NCBI GenBank assembly: GCA_903876765.1
Contig: CAIRBH010000031.1
Span: 1-64,000 of the forward strand
Direction of reading: 5' to 3'
Length of the DNA stretch: 64,000 nucleotides
From: an uncultured Pseudomonadota bacterium
GTDB lineage: Bacteria > Pseudomonadota > Gammaproteobacteria > Burkholderiales > Methylophilaceae
The first letter of the stretch is position 1; each line of letters opens with the position of its first letter. A program made the translations under genes and the position numbers. Below the pieces are notes generated by a model, which was not told the origin of the DNA, made no database searches, and saw nothing but the letters and a program-made list of their open reading frames with translations. Shown here piece after piece: positions 35,651 to 44,942 of the stretch.

Positions 35651-35956
35651 AACAGTCTCCTAAAATAATTAGATGTTATTAATGCATAGATGTTATTAAT
35701 GCATAAGATGGCCTAATAAACGACAAGTAAAAAATTAATCATGTCTGATACACACAAGCTACATCATAAAACTAATTTTTAGTTTAAATAAACAATTTTA
35801 ATTTAAATGAAACTTTTTTTGCTAAGAATTGGCATATTGATATATTATTTTTCAGGTTCATTGCTAAAATGAACGTCTATACAAGAATTGCTTACACTTT
35901 TGTGATGTTTAAATCGAATGTAATATTTAAATCGAAGATGATTGATAGGTATCAGC
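35651..35956. promoter_or_regulatory. Divergent control region of the Fae homologue and the XRE-cupin regulator
   Basis: Three hundred AT-rich bases without a gene. TGAAACTTTTTTT is at 35808-35820, matching the motif in the mgdA control region. A short direct repeat of TAGATGTTATTAATGCATA occurs twice near 35670-35705, just upstream of the Fae homologue. Confidence 0.5.
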
Positions 35957-36589
35957 GTGGCAATACAACATGACAATGTAAAAGTAGACGTCCAACCCAA
36001 GTCACTTGGGCGGCACTTGGGCGCAACAATACGCCAACTGCGCTTAGAACATAACCTTACCATAGCCGAAGTATCAGAGCGGGCAGGCATTAGCCGCGGC
36101 ATGTTAAGTAAAATCGAAAACAGCCTAGCCGCCACCAGCCTAGAAACACTAGAACAGTTGGCCAACGCTCTGGGTGTGACTTTATCTAAGCTATTTCAAA
36201 ATTACAATCTGCCGCGTGGCGCAGCGCAATTGGTTAAAAAAGGTGAAGGCATGGAAGTGGTCAGACGCGGCACGCGGGTAGGCCATACCTACCAACTGCT
36301 GGCTTACGACCAAGGCCCACATAAAACCTTTGAGCCATTTTTAATCTCGCTTGAAGATTCAGGTGAAGAATTTCCTGCGTTTGAACATCCGGGTACAGAA
36401 TTTATACACATGCTAGAAGGCGTGCTGGAATACCGCGTAGGCGAAGAAACGTTTGTGCTTAGCACTGGCGATTCACTGACTTTTCAAGGCGGTGTGCCGC
36501 ATCGCCCAGAAAAACTAATCAAAACGCCAGTTAAGTTTCTCGCCATTATCCACTACGACTCCCCCAACCAAGACTACAGCGAAGAATGA
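35957..36589 (+). CDS. XRE-family regulator with C-terminal cupin domain
   Basis: A 210-residue transcription factor. Residues about 25-85 are an HTH_3 domain (GRHLGATIRQLRLEHNLTIAEVSERAGISRGMLSKIENSLAATSLETLEQLANALGV pattern), and residues about 120-205 a cupin (FEHPGTEFIHMLEGVLEYRVGEE, GDSLTFQGGVPHRPE). Proteins of this design sense small ligands such as amino acids or amines; PuuR is an example. Start is GTG 35957 with AGGT upstream; TTG 35942 is an alternative. It is likely to control the NMG island, from position and the repeated upstream motif. Its stop overlaps the acetyltransferase start (ATGA). Confidence 0.82.
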   Translation: MAIQHDNVKVDVQPKSLGRHLGATIRQLRLEHNLTIAEVSERAGISRGMLSKIENSLAATSLETLEQLANALGVTLSKLFQNYNLPRGAAQLVKKGEGMEVVRRGTRVGHTYQLLAYDQGPHKTFEPFLISLEDSGEEFPAFEHPGTEFIHMLEGVLEYRVGEETFVLSTGDSLTFQGGVPHRPEKLIKTPVKFLAIIHYDSPNQDYSEE

Positions 36590-37044
36590 TAGACAACATT
36601 ACTTATAGCCAAGCCCACCCAGCGGATATCGCCAGCCTAGTCAGCCTTTTGTCCGTTTTATTCAATATAGAAAAAGACTTTAATCCCGATTTAAGCAAGC
36701 AACAAACGGGCTTAGCGTTACTCATGCAAAACCAAGCCAGCGCCACCATACAAGTGGCAAAAAACTCAAGAGGGCAAGTTATAGGCATGGTTACCGCGCA
36801 ATTGGTTATTTCAACGGCCCAAGGCGCCCCCTCAGCTTGGGTGGAAGATATGGTGGTAGATGCTGGCTATAGAGGGCGTGGCATAGGCAAGGAATTACTA
36901 CAACACACGCTGGCATGGGCGAAAGCAAAAGGCGCAACCCGCGCCCAATTGCTGGTAGATATAGAAAATGAAGGTGCGCTAGGCTATTACCAACACCTCA
37001 ATTGGCAAACCACACAATTGCAGGCGCGTAGGGTGTTTTTTTAG
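36586..37044 (+). CDS. GNAT-family N-acetyltransferase
   Basis: The 152-residue protein has the acetyl-CoA motif (VVDAGYRGRGIGKELLQHTLAWAKAKGATRAQLLV) at about 88-122, preceded by AWVEDMVV, and ends in YYQHLNWQ, the normal fold end. The acceptor is not predictable. Translational overlap with the XRE-cupin gene (4 bp) implies a functional link, perhaps acetylation of an amine or amino acid that the regulator senses. Confidence 0.82.
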   Translation: MIDNITYSQAHPADIASLVSLLSVLFNIEKDFNPDLSKQQTGLALLMQNQASATIQVAKNSRGQVIGMVTAQLVISTAQGAPSAWVEDMVVDAGYRGRGIGKELLQHTLAWAKAKGATRAQLLVDIENEGALGYYQHLNWQTTQLQARRVFF

Positions 37045-37250
37045 CTGATTTTTGTTAGCTTAAATAAAGTTGTTTAGGGTGGCGGTCTCACCAATCTAGT
37101 TTAGTGTCGAGCTCGCTGTGTGGACAACCAAAAAAGCCCTTCTAAGAATTAGGCTTTATTGATCTTTTTGCCTCTACCATCTTAGTAAAGATTAAATCTA
37201 ATTCTTCCAATTTATACGCCTTAATAACTATTCCCAGATTTTTAGGCGTA

Positions 37251-37283
37251 AAAAAAGCCTAACCTGTGGTTAAGCTTTTATTT
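37251..37283 (-). terminator. Terminator of tRNA-Leu
   Basis: On the minus strand AAGCTTAACC and GGTTAGGCTT pair with one mismatch around ACA and run into a T7 tract. This lies directly after the tRNA 3' end. A similar weaker hairpin with T6 follows at about 37126-37155 on the same strand. Confidence 0.75.
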
Positions 37284-37287
37284 ACTG

Positions 37288-37374
37288 TGGTGCCGGGAGG
37301 GGGAATCGAACCCCCACGCCCTTTCAAGCGCGGGATTTTGAGTCCCGTGCGTCTACCAATTCCGCCATCCCGGC
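37288..37374 (-). tRNA. tRNA-Leu (anticodon CAA)
   Basis: The minus-strand 87-nt sequence runs GCCGGGA at the 5' end, D-arm TGGCGGAATTGGTAGACGC, anticodon stem-loop with CTCAAAA (anticodon CAA, stem CGGGA/TCCCG), a long variable arm of class II type, and a T-arm GGGGGTTCGATTCCCCC. It closes with TCCCGGC, discriminator A and an encoded CCA. All features are those of leucine tRNA. Its promoter is probably the extended -10 at 37416-37424. Confidence 0.96.
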
Positions 37375-37415
37375 ATGATTGAAAAATACATTGCTGTATA
37401 ATTTGCGATTTCGCT

Positions 37416-37424
37416 ATTATAACA
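37416..37424 (-). promoter_or_regulatory. Extended -10 box, probable tRNA-Leu promoter
   Basis: The minus strand reads TGTTATAAT, a perfect extended -10 element about 42 bp before the tRNA 5' end. Its -35 region would lie over the queA start codon. Confidence 0.45.
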
Positions 37425-37437
37425 AGCTCTGAGATTT

Positions 37438-38493
37438 ATGCGTACAGAAGATTTTGATTTTTATTTACCTGATGAATTAATCGCTCAAAACCCCACCGCC
37501 GATAGAACAGCAAGCCGTATGTTGCATCTGCATGGGGTTGACGGTCGCTTGAACGATGCGCTTTTTGTTGATTTGCCTAGCTATTTGCAGGCGGGTGATC
37601 TAGTGGTGTTTAACGATACGCGGGTGATTAAAGCACGCTTTTTTGGCCATAAGCATACGGGTGGTAGCGTTGAGGTGTTAATAGAGCGCGTCATTAATCA
37701 GCATGTGGCTTATGCGCATGTGCGTGCTTCCAGAGCGCCAAAAGTGGGTAGTTTAATTAAGCTGGCGGATGCGTTTGATGTAGAGGTCACCGCTAGGCAT
37801 GATGATTTATTTGAGTTGCGGTTTTTAAGTGAAGCCGCAGTATTAGATTTGCTTGAGCAATATGGCGCATTGCCGCTGCCGCCTTACATTACCCATGCCG
37901 CCACCAGTGATGACGAAACCCGTTATCAAACCGTATTTAGTAAGCATTTAGGGGCAGTGGCAGCGCCTACAGCGGGTTTGCACTTTAACGAGGACATGCT
38001 AGATAGACTAAAACAAAAAGGCATAGGTGTTGCTTATGTGACTTTGCATGTGGGGGCTGGCACGTTTCAACCAGTGCGCGTTGAACATATTCATGAGCAT
38101 AAAATGCATAGCGAGCTTTATACTATTTCTCAGTCTACGGTGGATATGATTGCACAAACGAAACAGCGTGGTGGCAAAGTGACGGCAATAGGCACCACGG
38201 CTTTGCGCGCTTTAGAAAGTGCAGTGCGAGTCAGCACATCTAACCCTGCTGGGGTTTTGCAAGCGGGCAGTAGTGAGACCGATATTTTTATCACCCCAGG
38301 CAGTCAGTTTAAGGTGGTAGATCGCTTATTTACTAATTTTCATTTACCTAAAAGTACGTTACTCATGTTAGTGTCTGCCTTTGCTGGATTTGAGAATATT
38401 AAAAAAGCCTATGCTCATGCCATAGCACAGCAGTATCGTTTTTTTAGCTATGGCGATGCGATGCTGATAGAAAAGCAAGAATTCAGTGTATAA
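37438..38493 (+). CDS. queA: S-adenosylmethionine:tRNA ribosyltransferase-isomerase
   Basis: QueA builds the epoxycyclopentane ring of queuosine on preQ1-modified tRNA. The 351-residue protein has the canonical start [19 protein letters not shown], then [42 protein letters not shown] and [19 protein letters not shown]. Length is standard. No tgt gene follows directly, unlike in many bacteria. Confidence 0.97.
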   Translation: MRTEDFDFYLPDELIAQNPTADRTASRMLHLHGVDGRLNDALFVDLPSYLQAGDLVVFNDTRVIKARFFGHKHTGGSVEVLIERVINQHVAYAHVRASRAPKVGSLIKLADAFDVEVTARHDDLFELRFLSEAAVLDLLEQYGALPLPPYITHAATSDDETRYQTVFSKHLGAVAAPTAGLHFNEDMLDRLKQKGIGVAYVTLHVGAGTFQPVRVEHIHEHKMHSELYTISQSTVDMIAQTKQRGGKVTAIGTTALRALESAVRVSTSNPAGVLQAGSSETDIFITPGSQFKVVDRLFTNFHLPKSTLLMLVSAFAGFENIKKAYAHAIAQQYRFFSYGDAMLIEKQEFSV

Positions 38494-38591
38494 ATTGCTG
38501 GCGCTTGAACGAATATCGTCAACAGCTTGACTAAACCCAGAGCATTAAACTTTAAGCATGACTTATGACCACACAACAAGAAAGAATCATT

Positions 38592-39467
38592 ATGCGTATT
38601 TCTACCTTATTATTAGCCTTAACACTAAGCGCAGCATGGCTGCCCGCACAAGCAGAAATTTTAGCAGAGGCTCAGCTAGGCATTAAAATTCCTTTAGCTA
38701 AAAAGCCTAGCACACGGCCTATGACGGTGGCTTATATTCCTGGCTTAAAGCACTATTACATTGCCGATGGCGGCTTGGCGCCTATGGGTAGTGAAACGGA
38801 AGCGCCTATCTCAAAATCAGAAGTGCATAGCTATGACAGCGAAGGCCGTTATGTGAATTCAGCGCACCCTGGTTACGATAATCGGTCAATTTATTACAAC
38901 GTCAACAGCAATAAGTTAGAAACGATTACCTACAATATTTCTAGCTTTGGCGGCTTTTCTCCCAATACTGGCCTATTTTCTATAGACTTGACCGAAACAG
39001 GCGAGGTGAAAGACAGCTCTAATGATGTGTTCGGCTTTAATCCTGCCTTTGGCGATGCCAATACCATGCCTAGCTACAACCCAGAAACTCATCAGTATTA
39101 TGCAAAACAAGGGCGCAGTAATATGGTGCTAGTGGTTGATTTAAAAGTGCGTGAAGCCGTTGCACAAATCAATTTAGACTTAGCCAAGGCTGGCGTGGCA
39201 TTTGATGATGTGAGTGATTGCTTTATTGCTTATACTGCTATTAAAGGTGAAGAGTTGGCATTATTAGATATTGATCATAAAGCGGTATTGATATTTGATT
39301 TGACGGGTAAGTATGTGGGCAAGAGCGAATTGCCAAAAACCTTAAAATTGCGCTCGCATAATCATCTCAACGGGGCAGGCTATGCTAATGACATGATGTT
39401 TGTCTATCACGAGTCTGAGGGTGAGTTTGGCACCTATTATGGATTTAAAGTACAGCTTGCTCACTAA
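38592..39467 (+). CDS. Exported protein of unknown function
   Basis: A 291-residue protein with a clear signal peptide (MRISTLLLALTLSAAWLPAQA, cleavage after AQA). The body is rich in Tyr, Asp, Asn and Gly, with short alternating segments such as MTVAYIPGLKHYYIADGG, VHSYDSEGRYVNS and VLIFDLTGKYVGKS, suggestive of a periplasmic beta-propeller. No family is recognised. ATG 38592 is preferred to 38565 because it leads directly to the signal peptide. A bidirectional terminator follows. Confidence 0.65.
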   Translation: MRISTLLLALTLSAAWLPAQAEILAEAQLGIKIPLAKKPSTRPMTVAYIPGLKHYYIADGGLAPMGSETEAPISKSEVHSYDSEGRYVNSAHPGYDNRSIYYNVNSNKLETITYNISSFGGFSPNTGLFSIDLTETGEVKDSSNDVFGFNPAFGDANTMPSYNPETHQYYAKQGRSNMVLVVDLKVREAVAQINLDLAKAGVAFDDVSDCFIAYTAIKGEELALLDIDHKAVLIFDLTGKYVGKSELPKTLKLRSHNHLNGAGYANDMMFVYHESEGEFGTYYGFKVQLAH

Positions 39468-39521
39468 AACTAGATTAACCGTGAACTAAGTGAGCCGTGA
39501 ATTAAATGAGCATATAGCAAT

Positions 39522-39547
39522 AAAAAACCGCCCGTAGGCGGTTTTTT
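39522..39547. terminator. Bidirectional terminator
   Basis: AAAAAACCGCC and GGCGGTTTTTT form an 11-bp stem around CGTA. It separates the exported protein gene from the convergent DUF1097 gene. Confidence 0.9.
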
Positions 39548-39569
39548 ATTTTTTACATTCAAGAAAGAA

Positions 39570-40073
39570 TTATTTACCTAGTACGCCTGCTAGTTTGCCT
39601 GAAGCCATGCCAAACAGTGCGCCGATGATGACTGATATTGCCACCACGATCACAGGGTTAGTTAAGTTGGCTGCTGTTACATTGCCTGCTGTACCGGCGG
39701 TTAAAGCTAAGCCAGCGGTCGCCGCATAACCATAAACATTAGCTGGCACGACTGAAAGCAAATTCACGCCCGCTACGATGACTAATGCGAATACAGTCAC
39801 TGCAATAATGACAGGTGCAGCTAAAGCGCCTAAGCCAGCTAAAGCACCAGAGCTTACCAAGAACAGTGCAACGCCTGCTAAAACAGCCCCATAAATCATG
39901 CCGCCTATAGTTTTTTGCAATGCGGCATCATCTCCACCTGTATGAAAGTAGCAACCCCATGCAATAAAACCAACCCATACTAAAGCAACGCCAGCGAGTG
40001 GATTTAATGCTAAAAATGCCCACACGCCCCCCAAAATAGCAATACTTAATGCAAGTGCAGTTAATTTCGACAT
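39570..40073 (-). CDS. DUF1097 family inner-membrane protein
   Basis: A 167-residue, highly hydrophobic protein with about five spans (ALALSIAILGGVWAFLAL, ALVWVGFIAWGCYF, GMIYGAVLAGVALFLVS, VIIAVTVFALVIVAGVNLLS, PVIVVAISVIIGALFGMASG). The CYFHTGG segment and overall character match DUF1097 (YcdZ-like) proteins, whose function is unknown. ATG 40073 follows AGGAGA; the longer open frame upstream has no ribosome site and a non-hydrophobic extension. Confidence 0.75.
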   Translation of the reverse strand: MSKLTALALSIAILGGVWAFLALNPLAGVALVWVGFIAWGCYFHTGGDDAALQKTIGGMIYGAVLAGVALFLVSSGALAGLGALAAPVIIAVTVFALVIVAGVNLLSVVPANVYGYAATAGLALTAGTAGNVTAANLTNPVIVVAISVIIGALFGMASGKLAGVLGK

Positions 40074-40248
40074 ACTTAATTCTCCTAAATTATTATGATG
40101 AATATCAGTTAATGCGAACAGCGGCGTACTATGCGGGACTTTTTGTGACTGAAGTTGCCCCGTCATAAAAACGCTAGGGCAATACTGAACGATTTTGAGG
40201 TAAATGTAAACTTTTTTTAGCACTAATATAAAGCAAGCGCCTAGATTA

Positions 40249-40282
40249 GTTAGAAAATCTATTGATTTTCTAACTGTTTTTT
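40249..40282 (+). terminator. Hairpin overlapping the stop of the lytic transglycosylase gene
   Basis: GTTAGAAAATC and GATTTTCTAAC form a perfect 11-bp stem with a TATT loop, followed by TGTTTTTT on the plus strand. For the minus-strand transglycosylase the hairpin covers the stop codon but lacks a T-tract on that side. Confidence 0.6.
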
Positions 40283-40920
40283 AGAGCGGAATTTTCAGTT
40301 TTTTGTGTGTAAGTATTTTTCATTGGGCTGTAATCCCAGTGTTTACGCCATGCGGCTAATACCATGTTGGGGTATTGCGGCTGACCTAAGCTGCCGTTGT
40401 AGCGACCTAGCGCACGATATAAATCGCCATGTTCTAGGTCTAAATAATGCCTTAAAATTGTGCATCCATAACGTAGATTAGTCCGAATTAGAAATAAATT
40501 ATGGTCATTTGCACCAATACTACGCGGCCAAAATGGCATCACCTGCATAAAGCCACGTGCCCCAGCCGATGATACGGCGTATTTTTTAAAGCCACTTTCT
40601 ACGTGTATTAAACCTAATACCAATTGCGGGTCTAGGCCAGCGCGAGTTGCCTCATAGTGCACGGTGCGTAAAAAATCTTCACGATAGCCATCTTCTGGGA
40701 TGCGCTTTTTAAGGCGCTGCGACATCTCATTGAGCCAAGCATTACCCTCTTCTACACTGGCAAACATGAGTTTAGGTGCGGCTTTATCGCTAATGCTGCG
40801 CTGCATCATGGCTTTTACGCTGTTAGATAAGGGCTCTTCAATCTGAGACCCAGCAAAGCTGATGCTTGAAACCAAGGTTCCAATCAATAGCAGCAAAGCA
40901 CATGACAAGATTTTAACCAT
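40270..40920 (-). CDS. Lytic transglycosylase (SLT domain)
   Basis: A 216-residue peptidoglycan hydrolase that cleaves the MurNAc-GlcNAc bond. The N-terminus is a signal peptide (LSCALLLLIGTLVSSISFAG). The SLT domain spans about 90-200: HYEATRAGLDPQLVLGLIHVESGFKKYAVSSAGARGFMQVMPFW has the catalytic glutamate in HVESGF, and LRYGCTILRHYL plus ALGRYNGSLG complete it. It lies 6 bp after proS on the same strand. TATAAT spans the proS stop region and could give a separate leaderless transcript. Confidence 0.88.
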   Translation of the reverse strand: MVKILSCALLLLIGTLVSSISFAGSQIEEPLSNSVKAMMQRSISDKAAPKLMFASVEEGNAWLNEMSQRLKKRIPEDGYREDFLRTVHYEATRAGLDPQLVLGLIHVESGFKKYAVSSAGARGFMQVMPFWPRSIGANDHNLFLIRTNLRYGCTILRHYLDLEHGDLYRALGRYNGSLGQPQYPNMVLAAWRKHWDYSPMKNTYTQKTENSALKNS

Positions 40921-40925
40921 AGTGA

Positions 40926-40931
40926 ATTATA
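40926..40931 (-). promoter_or_regulatory. Possible -10 box for the lytic transglycosylase
   Basis: TATAAT on the minus strand ends 5 nt before the ATG at 40920, and no ribosome-binding site is present. It overlaps the proS stop codon, so chance occurrence is possible. Confidence 0.35.
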
Positions 40932-42648
40932 AGATAGCTTTTTGTATATATTCAAGCACATGCGTTACTAATACTGACTGCGTATCTGCACTGGTTCTCG
41001 ACTTATATTCCACCATACCCTCGGCTAGGCCGCGCTCACCGATGACTATTCGATGCGGCAATCCCATCAAGTCTGCCTCTGCAAACATCACCCCTGGTCG
41101 CTCACCTCTGTCATCTAACAACACATCCACCCCAGCTTCGACTAATGACTCATACAAAGTATTGGCCGCTAATTTAACGGGTTCAGACTTGTCATAGCCT
41201 ATCGGGCAAATGACCACTGAAAATGGCGCCATACTTTTAGGAAAAATAATGCCGCGTTCATCATTGCCTTGCTCAATGGCCGCACCAACAATGCGCGATA
41301 CGCCTATGCCATAACAGCCCATTTCCATGACTTGGGTTTGGCCATTTTCATCCAGATAAGTCGCGTTCATCGCCTCAGAATATTTAGTGCGCAACTGAAA
41401 AATATGCCCGACTTCAATGCCACGACAAAGCGACAAGGTGCCCTTGCCATCTGGGCTAATATCGCCTTCAACCACGTTGCGAATATCTGCCACTTGCGAG
41501 GGTTCAGCTAAATCTCTGGCAAAATTGACGCCAGTTAAATGATATTTTGGCTTATTCGCCCCACAGACAAAATCACTCATGGCGGCAACGGTTTTGTCAG
41601 CAATCACATGCACATTTGCCGCTACATCGACTGGGCCAATAAAGCCTGGCGGGCAGTTTAAGTGAGCGCGAATTTCCTCTTCTGTGGCTAGACGAAAATC
41701 GGCAAACCCAGCTAATTTGGCTAGTTTTACTTCATTTAAATGATGGTCGCCACGTAACAAGGCTAGGTGAAATTGGCTGACGCCTTGGGCGGTATTGACC
41801 ATCAGCGCGATTGCCTTAACCGTTTGCTCAATACCAATATTGAGTAACTGGGCAACATCGGCACAGGCGGTTTGTTTAGGTGTTTCAACTGCTTGCATTA
41901 GCGCACTTGGTGCACTGCGCGTTGCAAGTGTCACGGCTTCTGCAAGCTCTACATTGGCCGCATAATCTGAGCTAGCACAATAGGCCAAGCCATCTTCACC
42001 GGAATCAGCTAACACATGGAACTCGTGCGATCCATCGCCGCCTATAGCACCTGTATCGGCTTTTACTGCCCTAAACTTAAGGCCCAAGCGGTTAAACACA
42101 TTGCTGTAAGCTTGATACATCGTTGCATAGGTGAGTTCTAATGATGCAAAATCGGTATGGAAGGAATAAGCATCTTTCATCATAAATTCACGGGCACGCA
42201 TCACACCAAAACGGGGACGAATTTCATCGCGAAACTTAGTTTGAATTTGATAAAAATTAAGCGGCAGCTGTTTATAACTACGAATCTCTGAACGCGCAAT
42301 GTCAGTAATGACTTCTTCGTGGGTAGGGCCAAAGCAGAATTCTCTTGAGTGACGGTCGGTAATTTTAAGCATTTGCGGGCCAAACACCGCCCAGCGCCCC
42401 GTTTCATCCCACAGCTCTCTAGGCTGCACGGCTGGCATAAGCAATTCCAGCGCCCCAGCTTTGTCCATTTCATCTCGTACTATCGCTTCTACTTTGCGCA
42501 GCACACGCAGCCCTAGAGGCATCCAGCTATAAAGTCCTGCGCCTAAACGTTTAATCAAGCCAGCGCGCACCATTAAAATATGGCTTGCTAGCTCAGCATC
42601 ATTAGGAGCTTCTTTTTGTGTGTTAAAGAAAAAGTTTGAGGCGCGCAT
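40927..42648 (-). CDS. proS: Prolyl-tRNA synthetase
   Basis: A 573-residue class II synthetase of bacterial (ProRS type 1) form. Class II motif 2 region is [21 protein letters not shown]. An editing (YbaK-like) insertion is at about 225-390 ([15 protein letters not shown] through [21 protein letters not shown]). Motif 3 is [17 protein letters not shown]. The C-terminal anticodon-binding domain starts near [15 protein letters not shown]. Start [19 protein letters not shown] is canonical. Length is normal. Confidence 0.97.
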   Translation of the reverse strand: MRASNFFFNTQKEAPNDAELASHILMVRAGLIKRLGAGLYSWMPLGLRVLRKVEAIVRDEMDKAGALELLMPAVQPRELWDETGRWAVFGPQMLKITDRHSREFCFGPTHEEVITDIARSEIRSYKQLPLNFYQIQTKFRDEIRPRFGVMRAREFMMKDAYSFHTDFASLELTYATMYQAYSNVFNRLGLKFRAVKADTGAIGGDGSHEFHVLADSGEDGLAYCASSDYAANVELAEAVTLATRSAPSALMQAVETPKQTACADVAQLLNIGIEQTVKAIALMVNTAQGVSQFHLALLRGDHHLNEVKLAKLAGFADFRLATEEEIRAHLNCPPGFIGPVDVAANVHVIADKTVAAMSDFVCGANKPKYHLTGVNFARDLAEPSQVADIRNVVEGDISPDGKGTLSLCRGIEVGHIFQLRTKYSEAMNATYLDENGQTQVMEMGCYGIGVSRIVGAAIEQGNDERGIIFPKSMAPFSVVICPIGYDKSEPVKLAANTLYESLVEAGVDVLLDDRGERPGVMFAEADLMGLPHRIVIGERGLAEGMVEYKSRTSADTQSVLVTHVLEYIQKAIL

Positions 42649-42760
42649 GGTAGGGTCTAGTTTGCTAAAAAAATAAAAGAGCGAATATTACATTTTAACA
42701 GCGATTAAGTCAGCATTATTGATGACATCAGTTATAACAAACTGGGCGAATTGCCTCGCC

Positions 42761-43339
42761 CTACAAGCTAAGCTCAGCTAGGCTGCGCATGGCCAGTCGC
42801 AAATCTTCCCATGTTTTGGCTTTATCTGGCAGATTTTGCAATAAATGCGCCGGGTCTAAGGTCGCAATTAGCGTGATGCCCTGATATTGATAAAGCTGGC
42901 CGCGCAAGGCTGTGATGGGCGCTGTTGATTTTAGTAGGGTTTGCGCGGCGACCTCGCCCATGGTGATGATGATTTTTGGCGGCCTAGTTTGAATAATCGC
43001 CATAGTGTCCATAGATAGCTGCGGCGCCTGTGCAGTCATACGGATGGCTTTAAATATATTATTTAACAATAGCGCTTCATCGGCCTGCAAGGTTGGCCTA
43101 GCCGTGACAAATAACCAAGCGCCATCTTCACTGGCGATGTGTAATAGCGCTGCATAGTCTGGCTTTTCAATCTCTTTAACCTCAGCTTCTAATATGCTCG
43201 CTTCGGTCATGCTAGGTTCAGCTATATTAGGTTCAGCCATTTTAGTGCTGGTCTGCAATGCAGTGGGGAAAGCTAACGCCGTGCGCAACTGCCAGACCGG
43301 CAATAGTTCTAGTTCCCGTAATATGTCTTCACGCTTCAT
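42761..43339 (-). CDS. Shortened uracil-DNA-glycosylase-like protein
   Basis: A 192-residue protein whose last 90 residues resemble family 4 uracil-DNA glycosylase: PPKIIITMGEVAAQTLL, ALRGQLYQYQGITLIATLDPAHLLQNLPDKAKTWEDLRLAM. Family members have a GEAPG...GRAG catalytic segment and four cysteines for a 4Fe-4S cluster in the first half. Here the first half is short and has neither. The gene holds the usual position next to rimI and tsaB in betaproteobacteria. It is either a degenerate glycosylase or a protein with another role. Start ATG is 9 bp after rimI. Confidence 0.65.
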   Translation of the reverse strand: MKREDILRELELLPVWQLRTALAFPTALQTSTKMAEPNIAEPSMTEASILEAEVKEIEKPDYAALLHIASEDGAWLFVTARPTLQADEALLLNNIFKAIRMTAQAPQLSMDTMAIIQTRPPKIIITMGEVAAQTLLKSTAPITALRGQLYQYQGITLIATLDPAHLLQNLPDKAKTWEDLRLAMRSLAELSL

Positions 43340-43348
43340 ATTTTATGC

Positions 43349-43828
43349 TCACAGCGCTAATCCCATTAAAATCGCATCCTCACGGCTATGTTTAGCGGGA
43401 TAATAACCGCGGCGAACTGCCATTTCATTAAAACCCAAATTTTCGTACAAGGCTATGGCACTGCTGTTGCTGGCGCGCACTTCTAAAAACATATTCGCTG
43501 CTTGATTATTTTTAGCGATTTGTATCATGTATTCTAGCAGTATTCTGCCTAGGCCTTGTTTTTGGTAGTCTTTTGCCACACTTAAGTTGAGTAAATGTGC
43601 CTCATCTAACACCATCATAACCAAGGCGTAGCCTATGATGCTTTGGTTATGCAACAACAGCCATGCACTATAACCAGCACTTAATGAATCACTAAAATTG
43701 CCGCGCGTCCAAGGGTAAGGGTAAATCTGCGGCTCTATTGCCATCACCGCATCTAGGTCACTTAACTGCATGGGCCTAAACTGAACATCCGTGCTTAATG
43801 CATAGCGGCTGCTGGGCTTCACCATCAT
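43349..43828 (-). CDS. rimI: Ribosomal-protein S18 alanine N-acetyltransferase
   Basis: A 159-residue GNAT protein with YPYPWTRGNFSDSL near the start and the acetyl-CoA motif VAKDYQKQGLGRILLEYMI. FLEVRASNSSAIALYENLGFNEMAVRRGYYP is the characteristic RimI C-terminal pattern. RimI acetylates the N-terminal alanine of S18. Its start overlaps tsaB by 4 bp. Confidence 0.92.
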   Translation of the reverse strand: MMVKPSSRYALSTDVQFRPMQLSDLDAVMAIEPQIYPYPWTRGNFSDSLSAGYSAWLLLHNQSIIGYALVMMVLDEAHLLNLSVAKDYQKQGLGRILLEYMIQIAKNNQAANMFLEVRASNSSAIALYENLGFNEMAVRRGYYPAKHSREDAILMGLAL

Positions 43829-44514
43829 AAACGCAGCCCTTGCTCGCGTTCTAAGGTTTTAAGAGCAACGCGATTACGAATATAAATAGGCATGGCCTCA
43901 TGGGCGGGTTTTGCCTTGCCGCTAGCAAAAATTGGCTGTGCCAAGGCTAATATGGCGCTAGCGCTAGGCAATAACGTTGGTTGCGTTGCCTGTAACTGAC
44001 CCGCATATACTAGACTTAAAGCCGTTTCATAGCTTTGCCAACCACTGCCAGCACCTATCCAGCCAGCAGTTTGTATAGTCGGAACGGCCTCAGGTTTATA
44101 TACACCAGCTTCTAGCTTTGTTTGCCATTGCCCAGCTATTTTTTCATAAGCAGCATGATAAACCTCACCCATGCGTGCATCTAGACAAGCAATGACTTTC
44201 TCTGCGCCAGTGACTTGTGCCAAAGCGAGCAAAGTTGAGATGGCAACCACGGGTAATTGCAGGCCTAAACCTAGGCCTTGTGCTACCCCGGTAGCAATTC
44301 GCACCCCAGTAAATGAGCCAGGTCCTGCGCCAAAGGCTATGCCTTGTAAATCGTCTAACTGTAAGCCCGCTTGATCCAATAAGGCCTGAATTTGCGGCAA
44401 GATAATCTGTGAATGGGTTTGCCCTGCATGAATATCAAAGGTGGAATAGGCGTCGCCCTTCATGATGGCGAGCGATAAATATTCAGTAGAGGTGTCGAAT
44501 GCGAGTAAATTCAC
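43825..44514 (-). CDS. tsaB: tRNA threonylcarbamoyladenosine biosynthesis protein TsaB
   Basis: TsaB partners TsaD/TsaE in forming t6A37 on tRNA. The 229-residue protein shows LAFDTSTEYLSLAI, HAGQTHSQIILPQIQALL, FGAGPGSFTGVRI and CLDARMGEVYHA, all signature segments of the ASKHA-fold family. Its end overlaps rimI (ATGA), giving the usual tsaB-rimI pair. A 6-bp gap separates it from arfB. Confidence 0.94.
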   Translation of the reverse strand: MNLLAFDTSTEYLSLAIMKGDAYSTFDIHAGQTHSQIILPQIQALLDQAGLQLDDLQGIAFGAGPGSFTGVRIATGVAQGLGLGLQLPVVAISTLLALAQVTGAEKVIACLDARMGEVYHAAYEKIAGQWQTKLEAGVYKPEAVPTIQTAGWIGAGSGWQSYETALSLVYAGQLQATQPTLLPSASAILALAQPIFASGKAKPAHEAMPIYIRNRVALKTLEREQGLRL

Positions 44515-44520
44515 GTTAGT

Positions 44521-44931
44521 TTAATGTTCATTTTTTTGAGATGCTATTTTGCCACGCATCTGTTTAATTTGCCCGCGTTGCGTTTTACTTTGTAATCTTC
44601 GCTGCTTAGCGCCGTAAGTCGGTCTGGTGGCATAGCGCATTGGTTTTACATGATTGGCTGCGTTGATAATCTCATGTAAGCGCCTTATAGCGTCTTTTTT
44701 GTTGGCTTCTTGAGTGCGGTATTGTTGCGCTTTTAACACTAAAACGCCTAAATCAGTAATGCGGCTATCGGGCAAATGCAGCAACCGCTGTTTTAAGCTA
44801 TCAGTCAAACTTGAGGCCAAAATATAAAATCGCAAATGAATCGCACTGGAAACTTTATTGACATTTTGACCGCCTGCGCCTTGGGCGCGAATCGCGCTTA
44901 ATTCGTATTCAGTTTCTGCGATTAAAATCAT
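44521..44931 (-). CDS. arfB: Alternative ribosome-rescue factor / peptidyl-tRNA hydrolase ArfB
   Basis: A 136-residue release-factor-like protein (YaeJ) that frees stalled ribosomes. It has the GGQ catalytic motif in IRAQGAGGQNVNKVSSAIHLRF at about 14-35. The long basic C-terminal tail (RRLQSKTQRGQIKQMRGK) is needed in ArfB to enter the empty mRNA channel. Length matches the family. It follows the helicase gene by 11 bp. Confidence 0.94.
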   Translation of the reverse strand: MILIAETEYELSAIRAQGAGGQNVNKVSSAIHLRFYILASSLTDSLKQRLLHLPDSRITDLGVLVLKAQQYRTQEANKKDAIRRLHEIINAANHVKPMRYATRPTYGAKQRRLQSKTQRGQIKQMRGKIASQKNEH

Positions 44932-44942
44932 CGGTGATGCGC

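Noticed and set aside
37045-37437. Possible integration (att) site at the tRNA-Leu gene
   Set aside because: No integrase, no repeated tRNA 3' end and no foreign-looking genes next to it.
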